From the NCBI GenBank assembly GCA_018609945.1, contig JAHENO010000184.1:1-41087 (forward strand): a stretch of DNA of 41,087 nucleotides, given 5' to 3'. The notes below the pieces were generated by a model. It was not told the DNA's origin, searched no databases, and was given only the letters and a program-made list of their open reading frames with translations. Source of the stretch: Haloarculaceae archaeon. Its GTDB lineage: Archaea > Halobacteriota > Halobacteria > Halobacteriales > Haloarculaceae. Shown piece by piece: positions 24,595 to 31,916 of the stretch; position 1 is the first letter of the stretch, and every line of letters begins with the position of its first letter. A program made the position numbers and the translations under genes.

Positions 24595-24728
24595 TGACGC
24601 TGTACATATTCCACGAACGAGGCGGTGCGTCCTCGACCGACTACTGTCCGGTTGCGCTCGTCCGGACTGCCGGACGCGGGCGGTCGGACGGCTGTCGGTC
24701 GGGTGCGCGAAGTAACGGAGGGATACTC

Positions 24729-25259
24729 GTGGAAATCGAACTGAATATAAACGGAACGCCGACGACGATGGAGGCCGACGAGGAGGAGGACCTGGCGACA
24801 GCACTGCGGGCGGCCGGGTACAAGGGCGTCAAGTGTGGCTGTGACGGCGGCGTCTGTGGCGCCTCGAAGGTCATCATCGACGGCGAGGCGCGGATGGCCT
24901 GCGGAACCCCCGCCCGGGAGGCCGATGGCAGCGAGATAGAGACCATCGAGAACCTCGGCACTCAGGAAGACCTGCACCCGATCCAGCAGTCCTTCGTCGA
25001 CCACTTCGCGGTCCAGTGTGGGTTCTGTATCCCGGGGATGATCATGGAGGCGAAGGACCTCCTCTCGGAGAACCCCGACCCCTCCGAGCGCGAAATCCGG
25101 GCGGCCATCGACGACAACGTCTGCCGGTGTACGGGCTACCAGAAACCGGTCGAGGCGATTCGCGACGCGGCCGGCCGACTCGACGGCGGGGCCGTCACGA
25201 CCGACGGGGGCAACGCGAGCAACGAGGACTCCCCGACCGGAGGTAATTACAGTGACTGA
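24729..25259 (+). CDS. Molybdenum hydroxylase 2Fe-2S subunit 1 (variant ligand)
   Basis: 176-residue Fe-S subunit of a xanthine dehydrogenase/aldehyde oxidase family enzyme. The plant-type cluster should be bound by four cysteines; here they are Cys38, Cys43, Ser46 and Cys58, so the third ligand is serine (codon tcg). An extra Cys36 lies two residues before the first ligand. The second cluster ligands Cys97, Cys100, Cys132 and Cys134 are intact. Start is GTG 24729, set by a Shine-Dalgarno GGAGG at 24718-24722. The stop overlaps the large-subunit GTG by 8 nt. The paralogue at 31410 aligns without gaps over this region and has Cys46. Confidence 0.9.
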   Translation: MEIELNINGTPTTMEADEEEDLATALRAAGYKGVKCGCDGGVCGASKVIIDGEARMACGTPAREADGSEIETIENLGTQEDLHPIQQSFVDHFAVQCGFCIPGMIMEAKDLLSENPDPSEREIRAAIDDNVCRCTGYQKPVEAIRDAAGRLDGGAVTTDGGNASNEDSPTGGNYSD

Positions 25260-27690
25260 CAACGATACGCGACCCGACGGCGGCACAGCGTCCCGCGCGG
25301 ACGCCGACGCGGAGGTAGACGACATCGAGGGTTCGCTGGACGTCGACGAGCCCGCGAACAACCGACTCGACCCCGAGGAGCGAAAGAGCGTTTCCCGGCC
25401 GACGGAGAAACACGACGACCGCAAACTCGTCACAGGGGAGGCGAAGTACACCGCCGACTACGACGAACAGTTCCCGGATCTGGCCCACGCGTCGGTGGTG
25501 CGCAGCGACATCCCACACGGACGGGTCGTGGATATCGACACGAGCAGGGCCGAGTCGATAGACGGCGTACTGGCCGTCCTGACGCCCTGGTCAGAGGAGG
25601 TTCCGGACACGAAGTACACCAGTGCCGGCCAGTCCTACCCCGAACCCAGCCCGTGGGACATGAACGTCCTCAACGACAAAGTGCGGTACGTCGGCGACCC
25701 GATCGCGGCAGTCGCCGCTGAAGACGCCGAGACGGCCGAGGCCGCAGCCGAGGCGGTCGAAATCGAATACGAGGAACACGAGCACGTCCTCGACGCCGAG
25801 GCGGCCTTCGACGAGGACGCCCCGCAACTGTTCGATCCCGATGACGTCGAGAACAAGATCGTCGGTCACGACTACGAGCGCAACCGGATGTCCCACATCG
25901 GCGGGACGCTGGGTAACGTCGACGCCGCCTACGACCGCGATGACGTCCACGTCCACGAATCGGAGTGGGAGACGATCCGCCAGTCCCACGCCCAGGTCGA
26001 ACTCCACACCACCCTCGCGTACACCGACGAGGACGACCGGAAAGTCGTCATCACGAGCACCCAGGTACCGAACCACACGCGCCGGCAACTCTCGCACCTG
26101 TTCGACATCCCGATCCGCGACATCCGCGTCAAGAAACCCCGCGTGGGCGGCGGGTTCGGCGGCAAGCAGGCGATGGTCGTGGAACCGATTCCGATGGCGC
26201 TGATGCTCGCCACGGGACGGCCCGTCATCTACGAGGCCACCCGCGAGGAGGAGTTCCAGGCGATGCGCTCGCGCCATCCCATGGCGGTGTGTGCCAAGAG
26301 CGCGGTCACCGAGGACGGCGACATCGAGGCCCTGGAACTGTACGCCCTCTCGAACACCGGTGCCTACGGGAGCCACGGAATGACAGTGGCCGGCAACGTC
26401 GGGAGCAAGCCCATGCCGCTGTACTCGAAGGTCGAGAACGTGCGCTTCGAGGCCGACGTCGTCCACACCAACACGCCCCAAACGGGCGCGATGCGCGGCT
26501 ACGGCGCCCCCCAGGGCACGCTCGCGCTCGAAGGACACCTCGACGAGGTTGCCCGTGACCTGGGTCTGGACCCCATCGAACTCCGACAGGACCACTACAT
26601 GGAGGAGGGCGACCTCGACGAGATCGCCGGGATGATGGGCGGCGAGGGCGCGGAGCGGGTCATCCGCTCGTGTGGCCTAGACGAGTGTGTCGAGCGCGGC
26701 ATGGCGGCCATCGGCTGGAACGAGATCGAACAGCCCGACGCCGAGCACCTCCACCGCGGCGTCGGGATGGCCCTCTCGGCACAGGGGACCGGCGTCGCAG
26801 GCGACGAACTCGGCGGCGCACAGATCATGATGAACGAGGACGGCTCCTTCCACCTGATGGTGGGGGGCGTCGACATCGGCACGGGAGCCGACACCGCCTT
26901 CGTCCAAATCGCCGCCGAGGTGTTGGGCTGTGCCGAGCAGGACATCGTCGTCAAGACCTCCGACACGGACAACACGCCCTTCGATTACGGCGCCTACGCC
27001 TCCTCGACGACGTACATCAGCGGCCGCGCGGTCAAGAAGGCCGCCGAGGACGCCAAGGAGAAGATCCTCGAGTGGGCCTCGCGGATGCTCGACGAACCGG
27101 CAGCGAACCTCGACACGGCGGGCGGCGAGGTCTACAGCGAGGAGACGGGCGCGTCGGTCACCCTGGAGGAGGTCGGCTACGAGTCGGTCTACGGCGACGA
27201 GACGCGCGAACACATCCTCGGACAGGGCACCCACAGCACCGACGAGAGCCCGCCACCGTTCGCCGCGCAGTTCGCCGACGTGACCGTCGACGAGCGAACC
27301 GGGGAGTTCGATGTGAACAAACTGGTCGTCGCCGTCGACTGCGGCGTCGCGATCAACCCGGGGATGGCAGAAGGCCAGATCGAGGGTGCCAACCACATGA
27401 GCTACGAGATGGCGACCAACGAGGGCATCACCTTCGACGAGGATGGCCGCGCCGAGGTGTCCGACTACGACGACTACGAGTTCCCCACGGCCGCCGAGTC
27501 GCCGCCCATCGAGTCGATCCTCGTCGAGACCCACGAGCCGACGGGTCCCTTCGGGGCAAAGTCCGTCGCTGAAGTGCCCACGAACACGGTGCCGCCCGCG
27601 CTCTCGAACGCGGTTCGTGACGCCGTCGGGGTCCGGATCACGGAGATGCCCATCACCGCCGCGAAGATACGCGAGAAACTCTCCGAGTGA
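25252..27690 (+). CDS. Molybdenum hydroxylase large (Mo-binding) subunit 1
   Basis: 812-residue molybdopterin-cytosine-dinucleotide-type subunit of the xanthine dehydrogenase family. After an acidic lead of about 45 residues come the a/b hammerhead domain (DRKLVTGEAKYTADY onward) and the Mo domain with GGGFGGK (299-305), MRGYGAPQG (414-422) and the catalytic Glu774 in GAKSVAE. Start is GTG 25252 with Shine-Dalgarno GGAGGT at 25239-25244. There is no in-frame selenocysteine codon; in selenium-dependent hydroxylases the selenium is a labile Mo ligand. No FAD subunit is present, as in E. coli XdhD. Likely substrates are oxopurines, inferred from adenine deaminase and the guanine-deaminase-like neighbour. 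Confidence 0.92.
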   Translation: MTDNDTRPDGGTASRADADAEVDDIEGSLDVDEPANNRLDPEERKSVSRPTEKHDDRKLVTGEAKYTADYDEQFPDLAHASVVRSDIPHGRVVDIDTSRAESIDGVLAVLTPWSEEVPDTKYTSAGQSYPEPSPWDMNVLNDKVRYVGDPIAAVAAEDAETAEAAAEAVEIEYEEHEHVLDAEAAFDEDAPQLFDPDDVENKIVGHDYERNRMSHIGGTLGNVDAAYDRDDVHVHESEWETIRQSHAQVELHTTLAYTDEDDRKVVITSTQVPNHTRRQLSHLFDIPIRDIRVKKPRVGGGFGGKQAMVVEPIPMALMLATGRPVIYEATREEEFQAMRSRHPMAVCAKSAVTEDGDIEALELYALSNTGAYGSHGMTVAGNVGSKPMPLYSKVENVRFEADVVHTNTPQTGAMRGYGAPQGTLALEGHLDEVARDLGLDPIELRQDHYMEEGDLDEIAGMMGGEGAERVIRSCGLDECVERGMAAIGWNEIEQPDAEHLHRGVGMALSAQGTGVAGDELGGAQIMMNEDGSFHLMVGGVDIGTGADTAFVQIAAEVLGCAEQDIVVKTSDTDNTPFDYGAYASSTTYISGRAVKKAAEDAKEKILEWASRMLDEPAANLDTAGGEVYSEETGASVTLEEVGYESVYGDETREHILGQGTHSTDESPPPFAAQFADVTVDERTGEFDVNKLVVAVDCGVAINPGMAEGQIEGANHMSYEMATNEGITFDEDGRAEVSDYDDYEFPTAAESPPIESILVETHEPTGPFGAKSVAEVPTNTVPPALSNAVRDAVGVRITEMPITAAKIREKLSE

Positions 27691-27717
27691 CTCCCGGCCG
27701 GAACCTCTCCGGGAAAG

Positions 27718-27743
27718 CTATTTGTGGCACGTGACACCACGTG
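27718..27743 (+). promoter_or_regulatory. TATA element with two CACGTG boxes
   Basis: CTATTTG (27718-27724) is centred 28 nt before an ATG at 27749. Between them lie two CACGTG palindromes at 27728-27733 and 27738-27743, ten bp apart, one helical turn. Boxes between TATA and start are well placed for a repressor of the adenine deaminase transcript. Confidence 0.45.
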
Positions 27744-27748
27744 TGGCT

Positions 27749-27805
27749 ATGCGATTGCGACAGTGTAGCACATCGAGTTCGGCCCGTCCGGAGGCTGGAT
27801 CATGA
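27749..27805 (+). CDS. Possible 18-codon leader peptide before adenine deaminase
   Basis: ATG at 27749 opens an 18-codon frame (MRLRQCSTSSSARPEAGS) whose TGA overlaps the adenine deaminase ATG in an ATGA. Its start is 28 nt from the TATA centre, so a leaderless message would begin on this codon. The Shine-Dalgarno GGAGG for the next gene (27790-27794) lies inside it. This is the layout of translational coupling; it could also be chance in 111 bp of gap. The peptide has no codon run that points to attenuation. Confidence 0.35.
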   Translation: MRLRQCSTSSSARPEAGS

Positions 27806-29493
27806 GTAGTGACGAGGTGGATCTGGTGGTGCGGGGGACGCTGGTGAACGTCAACACCGGCACGCTGTCGAACACGGCGGTCGCGGTCGACGACGGCGAA
27901 GTCGTCGCACTCGAGGAGCGGCCTGCCGAGCGCGAGATCGAGACGGAGTACATCACGCCGGGGCTGATCGACGCCCACATGCACGTCGAGTCGTCGATGG
28001 TCACACTCCCGCGGTACGGCGCGGCGGTCGTACCCAAGGGCGTCACGAGCGTCATCCACGATCCCCACGAAATCGCGAACGTCCTGGGGGCCGAGGGCGT
28101 CCGGTCACTCATCACCGACGCCGCCCACACGCCACTGAAAGCGCGCATCACGGTTCCCTCGTCGGTGCCGGCGTCCCACCTCCAGGACGGCGGCGCGACC
28201 GTCGACGCGGCCGCAGTGGCCGACCTGCTCGAGGAAGACATCGTGACGGCGCTGGGCGAGGTGATGAACATCCCAGGCCTGCTGGCTGGCGACGAGGAAG
28301 TCCACGCCAAGATTGAGGCCGCCCGCGAGCGCGGATTGACCGTCGACGGCCACGCGCCCCGCGTCACCGGGAGTGACCTCCAAGAGGTCGCACGCTACCT
28401 CGACAACGACCACGAGAGCATCGCCCTCCCGGAGGCCCGCGAGAAGGTCGAGGCCGGGATGCGCGTCTACCTCAGAGAGGGGTCCGCGAGCAAGAATCTC
28501 GAGGACCTCGTGGCGCTCGTCGACGAGGTCGATTCCCGGCGGCTCTCGCTGTGCACGGACGACCGGGACGTCGTCGACCTCGTGGAGCTGGGCGGCGTCG
28601 ACTACGTTGTCAGGAAAGCGATAGAACTGGGCGTCGATCCCGTCGAAGCCGTCCAGATGGCGACGCTCAATACAGCCGAGAGCTACGGGCTGCCCTTCGG
28701 TCGCGTGCAACCGGGCGCACCCGCCGATCTGGTGTTGCTGTCCGACCTGCGGTCCTGGGACGTCGACCACGTCGTCGTCGACGGCGAGGTCGATCCGACC
28801 GCGGGCGCCGGCGAACCGCCAGCCTCCGAGATCGCGACCGATACCGTCGCCTTCGACCCCGTCGACGCCGCCGACCTCGCGATCGAGCACGCCGGCCCCG
28901 GCCCGGTCGACGTACGGGTGGTCGACGCCGTCGGCGGACTCCAGACGGCCCGCATGGAGGCTACGGTCCCCGTCGAGACCGACGACCCTCCCGCCGGGAC
29001 GCGTGGCGTCCTCGCGCCGGACAGGGAGTCGGACGTGCTCCCGATGGCGGTCATCGAGCGCCACGGCGGCGATGGAGGCATCGGTCGGGGGTTCGTCCAC
29101 CGGCTGGGCCTCGCCCGTGGCGCGGTCGGGTCGACTGTCGCCCACGACGCCCACAACTGCATCGTGGCCGGGATCAGCCACGAGGCGATGGCACGCGTGG
29201 CGAACCACCTGCGGGACATCGAGGGTGGCGTCGCGGCCTACGATCCCGACCAAGAAACGGTGATGTCGCTCGCACTTCCGGTGGCGGGCCTGATGTCGGA
29301 CGCCCCGCTGGCCGATGTCAAGGAACGCTTCGAGGCGGTCGAGGATCTCGCGCGTGACATCGGGCTGACCCACGAGGGCGGGCTGATGGAACTGTCCTTC
29401 CTCGCGCTGGAGGTCATCCCCGAGTACCGTTTGACCAACAACGGCCTCGTCGATGTCGAGGCCTTCGACTACGTCGATGTATTGGCCGACTGA
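27802..29493 (+). CDS. ade: Adenine deaminase
   Basis: 563-residue adenine deaminase of the bacterial/archaeal Ade (AdeC) type, converting adenine to hypoxanthine and ammonia. The metal site is DAHMHVESSM (residues about 56-65) and HDPHEIANVLG; the central barrel ends in CTDDRDVVDL; MATLNTAESYGLPFGRVQPGAPADLVLL is the conserved deaminase tail of the barrel. The C-terminal domain has STVAHDAHNCIVAG. The ATG is preceded by GGAGG with 7-nt spacing. It follows the first molybdenum hydroxylase and precedes the BMP-type lipoprotein, which fits nucleobase salvage or breakdown. The stop codon is the first base of a long hairpin. Confidence 0.94.
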   Translation: MSSDEVDLVVRGTLVNVNTGTLSNTAVAVDDGEVVALEERPAEREIETEYITPGLIDAHMHVESSMVTLPRYGAAVVPKGVTSVIHDPHEIANVLGAEGVRSLITDAAHTPLKARITVPSSVPASHLQDGGATVDAAAVADLLEEDIVTALGEVMNIPGLLAGDEEVHAKIEAARERGLTVDGHAPRVTGSDLQEVARYLDNDHESIALPEAREKVEAGMRVYLREGSASKNLEDLVALVDEVDSRRLSLCTDDRDVVDLVELGGVDYVVRKAIELGVDPVEAVQMATLNTAESYGLPFGRVQPGAPADLVLLSDLRSWDVDHVVVDGEVDPTAGAGEPPASEIATDTVAFDPVDAADLAIEHAGPGPVDVRVVDAVGGLQTARMEATVPVETDDPPAGTRGVLAPDRESDVLPMAVIERHGGDGGIGRGFVHRLGLARGAVGSTVAHDAHNCIVAGISHEAMARVANHLRDIEGGVAAYDPDQETVMSLALPVAGLMSDAPLADVKERFEAVEDLARDIGLTHEGGLMELSFLALEVIPEYRLTNNGLVDVEAFDYVDVLAD

Positions 29494-29572
29494 TACTGCC
29501 GGCTATAACTTCGTGAGGATATTCGACCACCCGCGGGGTCGAAATTCCTCATGGGCTTGTAGCCGGCAGTAT
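29493..29572. repeat. 80-nt long inverted repeat (near-perfect hairpin)
   Basis: The outer arms ATACTGCCGGCTATAA (29493-29508) and TTGTAGCCGGCAGTAT (29557-29572) pair over 16 positions with one G-U. The inner arms (29512-29528 with 29537-29553) pair again, with only a C-C mismatch and a two-base internal mismatch, leaving an 8-nt loop. The element begins at the last base of the adenine deaminase stop. It could be a terminator or RNA structure for the ade message, a control element for the BMP lipoprotein gene, or a small non-autonomous mobile element. I see no second copy in the window. Confidence 0.75.
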
Positions 29573-29668
29573 GAGGTTCGAGCCGGGACAGCTTTCACCG
29601 GGTTCGCGAATCTTCGTACCGAGAGTAATTACTAAGTACCAGTTCCCGCAATTGGACACGTTCCAGCG

Positions 29669-30829
29669 ATGGACGAGTCAACAACTGGCGTGGACAGGCG
29701 AAAGGTTCTCCGAACGCTCGGCGCAGCTGGCATCCTCGGACTGGCTGGCTGTGGCGGCGACGGCGGGGGCGGTGACGGTGGCGATGGAGGCAGCGAGGAT
29801 GGTGATGACAGTAGCGACGGCAGTGACGGGAGCGATGGCGGCTCCTCCGACGGCGGCGGCATGGACTCGATCAACGCCCACTGGGTGTACATTTCGGAGA
29901 TCGGCGACCTGGGCTGGTCGTGGGCACACAACGAGGGCCGGAAAGCCGTCGAAGAGGAGTTCGACTCGGTGAACACTGACTATACGGAGGCAGTCCCGCC
30001 CGGCGAATCGGAACGTGTCTTCGAACAGCTGGCCGGCGGCGATACCGACCTCGTTTTCGGGACGACCTTCGGCTACCAGGACCCGATGTTCAAAGTGGCG
30101 GAACAGTACACCGATACGATTTTCGAACACGCGACGGGGTTCCGGACCCGCGAGAACATGGGTCGGTACATGGGGCGCATCTATCAGCCCCGGTACCTGG
30201 CTGGCCAGGCCTGCGGGATGGTGACCGAGAACAACAACATCGGCTACGTTGCGGCGTTCCCGATCCCGGAGGTCGTCCGGTCGATCAACGCGATGACGCT
30301 CGGTGCACGCTCGGTCAACCCCGACGCGACCTTCAAGATCCGGTGGGTCAACGCGTGGTTCGACCCGCCGACCTCCCAGGAGGCTGCGAACTCACTGATC
30401 GACGAGAACTGCGACGTCATCGCCCAGGAACAGGACTCCCCGGCAGCGGTGAAAGCTGCCGCGGACGCCGGCGTCTGGGCCTCCGGGTACAACGCGCCGA
30501 TGGGCGAGTTCGGCGGCGAGAAGTACCTGATCTCGCCGATCTGGGACTGGGCCGAGTTCTACGTCCCGGAGACCCAGGCAGTCCTCGATAGGACCTGGGA
30601 GTCCGACTTCTTCTGGGGCGGCATGGAGACCGGCGTCCCGACGCTCGACGAGTGGGGACCGAACGTCCCACAGGAGGTCAAAGATACTGTCGCCTCGACC
30701 GAGCAGGAGATCCTCGATGGGTCACTCGACATCTGGGAAGGGACCAAATTCGAGGGCGAGAGCGACGAGTTCCTCTTCCAGGAGATGTCAAGCTTCGTCG
30801 AGGGCGTTGAAGGCGAAGTGCCCGAGTAG
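29669..30829 (+). CDS. BMP-family nucleoside-binding lipoprotein (PnrA/BmpA type)
   Basis: 386-residue substrate-binding protein of the BMP family, which mostly binds purine nucleosides for ABC import. A Tat motif (DRRKVLRTLG, residues 9-18) and lipobox LAGC (about 25-28) are followed by a flexible Gly/Asp/Ser linker to about residue 65. The mature part has family motifs WSWAHNEGRKAVEEEF, VFGTTFGYQDPMFKVAEQY, GRIYQPRYLAGQACGM and QEQDSPAAVKAA. The matching permeases are at 39177-41087; no ATPase is in view. A TATA-like TTACTAAG lies at 29629-29636. Location between adenine deaminase and the second molybdenum hydroxylase supports a purine ligand. Confidence 0.9.
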   Translation: MDESTTGVDRRKVLRTLGAAGILGLAGCGGDGGGGDGGDGGSEDGDDSSDGSDGSDGGSSDGGGMDSINAHWVYISEIGDLGWSWAHNEGRKAVEEEFDSVNTDYTEAVPPGESERVFEQLAGGDTDLVFGTTFGYQDPMFKVAEQYTDTIFEHATGFRTRENMGRYMGRIYQPRYLAGQACGMVTENNNIGYVAAFPIPEVVRSINAMTLGARSVNPDATFKIRWVNAWFDPPTSQEAANSLIDENCDVIAQEQDSPAAVKAAADAGVWASGYNAPMGEFGGEKYLISPIWDWAEFYVPETQAVLDRTWESDFFWGGMETGVPTLDEWGPNVPQEVKDTVASTEQEILDGSLDIWEGTKFEGESDEFLFQEMSSFVEGVEGEVPE

Positions 30830-30850
30830 GCACCCGAAAATCGATTGTCT

Positions 30851-31231
30851 CTATTCGTTGGTCGCGATGGCTTCGACCTCGATGGCCGCGCCCTTCGGCA
30901 CGTTGCCCACCTCGATGGCGCTCCGTGCCGGCGGGTCCTCGTCGAAAAACTCCGCGTAGGTCTCGTTCATCTCGTCGAAGTCCTCGATGTCCTGCAGGAA
31001 GATGGTCATCTTGAGGACGTCGCTCATGTCCAGCCCCTCGGCGGCGAGGATGGCTTCGACGTTCGAGAGTGCCTGTTCGGTCTGGACGGAAACGGGTTCG
31101 TCGTCCAGCAGTTCCCCGTCGGTCGTGAGGGGCAACTGTCCGGCAGTGAAGAGGATGTCGCCGTTGGTCGTCGCCTGGCTGTACGCACCCACTGCGGCGG
31201 GCGCGTCGTCGGTACTGATTGTCCGTTTCAT
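30851..31231 (-). CDS. ridA: RidA family enamine/imine deaminase
   Basis: 126-residue RidA (YjgF/YER057c/UK114) protein. The imine-binding arginine is in PPARSAIEV (about Arg104), and GAYSQA, FTAGQLPL and SNVEAILAAEG are conserved. RidA hydrolyses reactive 2-aminoacrylate and related imines, which PLP enzymes release, to ketoacids and ammonia. In this window the PLP enzyme at 14371 could be the source if it acts like diaminopropionate ammonia-lyase. RidA paralogues are also often found in pyrimidine and purine breakdown operons. It is convergent with the BMP gene and divergent from the second hydroxylase operon. Confidence 0.93.
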   Translation of the reverse strand: MKRTISTDDAPAAVGAYSQATTNGDILFTAGQLPLTTDGELLDDEPVSVQTEQALSNVEAILAAEGLDMSDVLKMTIFLQDIEDFDEMNETYAEFFDEDPPARSAIEVGNVPKGAAIEVEAIATNE

Positions 31232-31409
31232 GTGCGAGCCGTCGTGGGCCGGTGTCTTGAAACCCGATGTTCAGTGTGTCGGACGCTTTTGTGCCTCGCA
31301 CGACCCCCGGCCCGACCGCCTCCCGTACTCGTGGGGACGACCACCTGTGTTTTTACCCCTGGAACGAAAAGCAGTCCCAACGCAATCCCGGCAACGGGGA
31401 GGTCCCACA

Positions 31410-31916
31410 GTGCAGGTCGAACTCCAACTCAACGGCGAAATGAACACGTTCGAGGCGTCGAAGACCGACAGCCTGCTCGACGTTCTCCGGAAGAACGGCT
31501 ACACGGGTGCCAAACGCGGCTGTGACACCGGTGCCTGTGGCTTCTGTACGGTCATCGTCGACGACGAACCACGGAATTCCTGTGTGATCCCGGCCGCAAA
31601 GGCCGACGGGAGCACCGTCGAAACCATCGAGGGACTCGGCTCCCAGACGGACCTCCATCCGGTCCAGGAAGCCTTCGTCAACCACTCGGCGCTGCAGTGT
31701 GGCTTCTGTATTCCGGGGATGATCATGCGCTCGAAGGCCCTCCTCGAGGAGAATCCGAGTCCCAGCAGAGCGGAGATCCGCGAGGGCCTCTCGGACAATC
31801 TCTGTCGCTGTACCGGCTACGAGAAGATCATCGACGCCGTCGAGGACGTAGCGGGCAGTGCGGCGGGCCAGTCGGGTGATTCCGCGGTCGTGACGGATGG
31901 CGGTGGTCCGGAATGA
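31410..31916 (+). CDS. Molybdenum hydroxylase 2Fe-2S subunit 2
   Basis: 168-residue Fe-S subunit with all eight cluster cysteines: Cys38, Cys43, Cys46, Cys58 for the plant-type cluster and Cys97, Cys100, Cys132, Cys134 for the second. It aligns without gaps to the subunit at 24729 over the first 150 residues. Start is GTG 31410 with a Shine-Dalgarno GGGGAGG at 31396-31402; a TATA-like TTTTTAC lies at 31350-31356. The frame is open from 30987 but that stretch is not family-like. The stop overlaps the large-subunit ATG by 4 nt (ATGA). It passes electrons from the Mo site to an acceptor that is not encoded beside it. Confidence 0.93.
   Translation: MQVELQLNGEMNTFEASKTDSLLDVLRKNGYTGAKRGCDTGACGFCTVIVDDEPRNSCVIPAAKADGSTVETIEGLGSQTDLHPVQEAFVNHSALQCGFCIPGMIMRSKALLEENPSPSRAEIREGLSDNLCRCTGYEKIIDAVEDVAGSAAGQSGDSAVVTDGGGPE

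Noticed and set aside
24594..24728. Longer start (45 extra residues) for the first Fe-S subunit
   Set aside because: The extra segment is unlike the family, and a Shine-Dalgarno GGAGG points to the GTG at 24729.
29493..29572. Long hairpin as an insertion-sequence end
   Set aside because: No transposase or second inverted end is present in the window; kept only as an open possibility of a non-autonomous element.
29574..29583. GGTTCGAGCC, resembling a tRNA T-arm / B box
   Set aside because: No acceptor, D or anticodon arms can be folded around it; it lies next to the long hairpin by chance.
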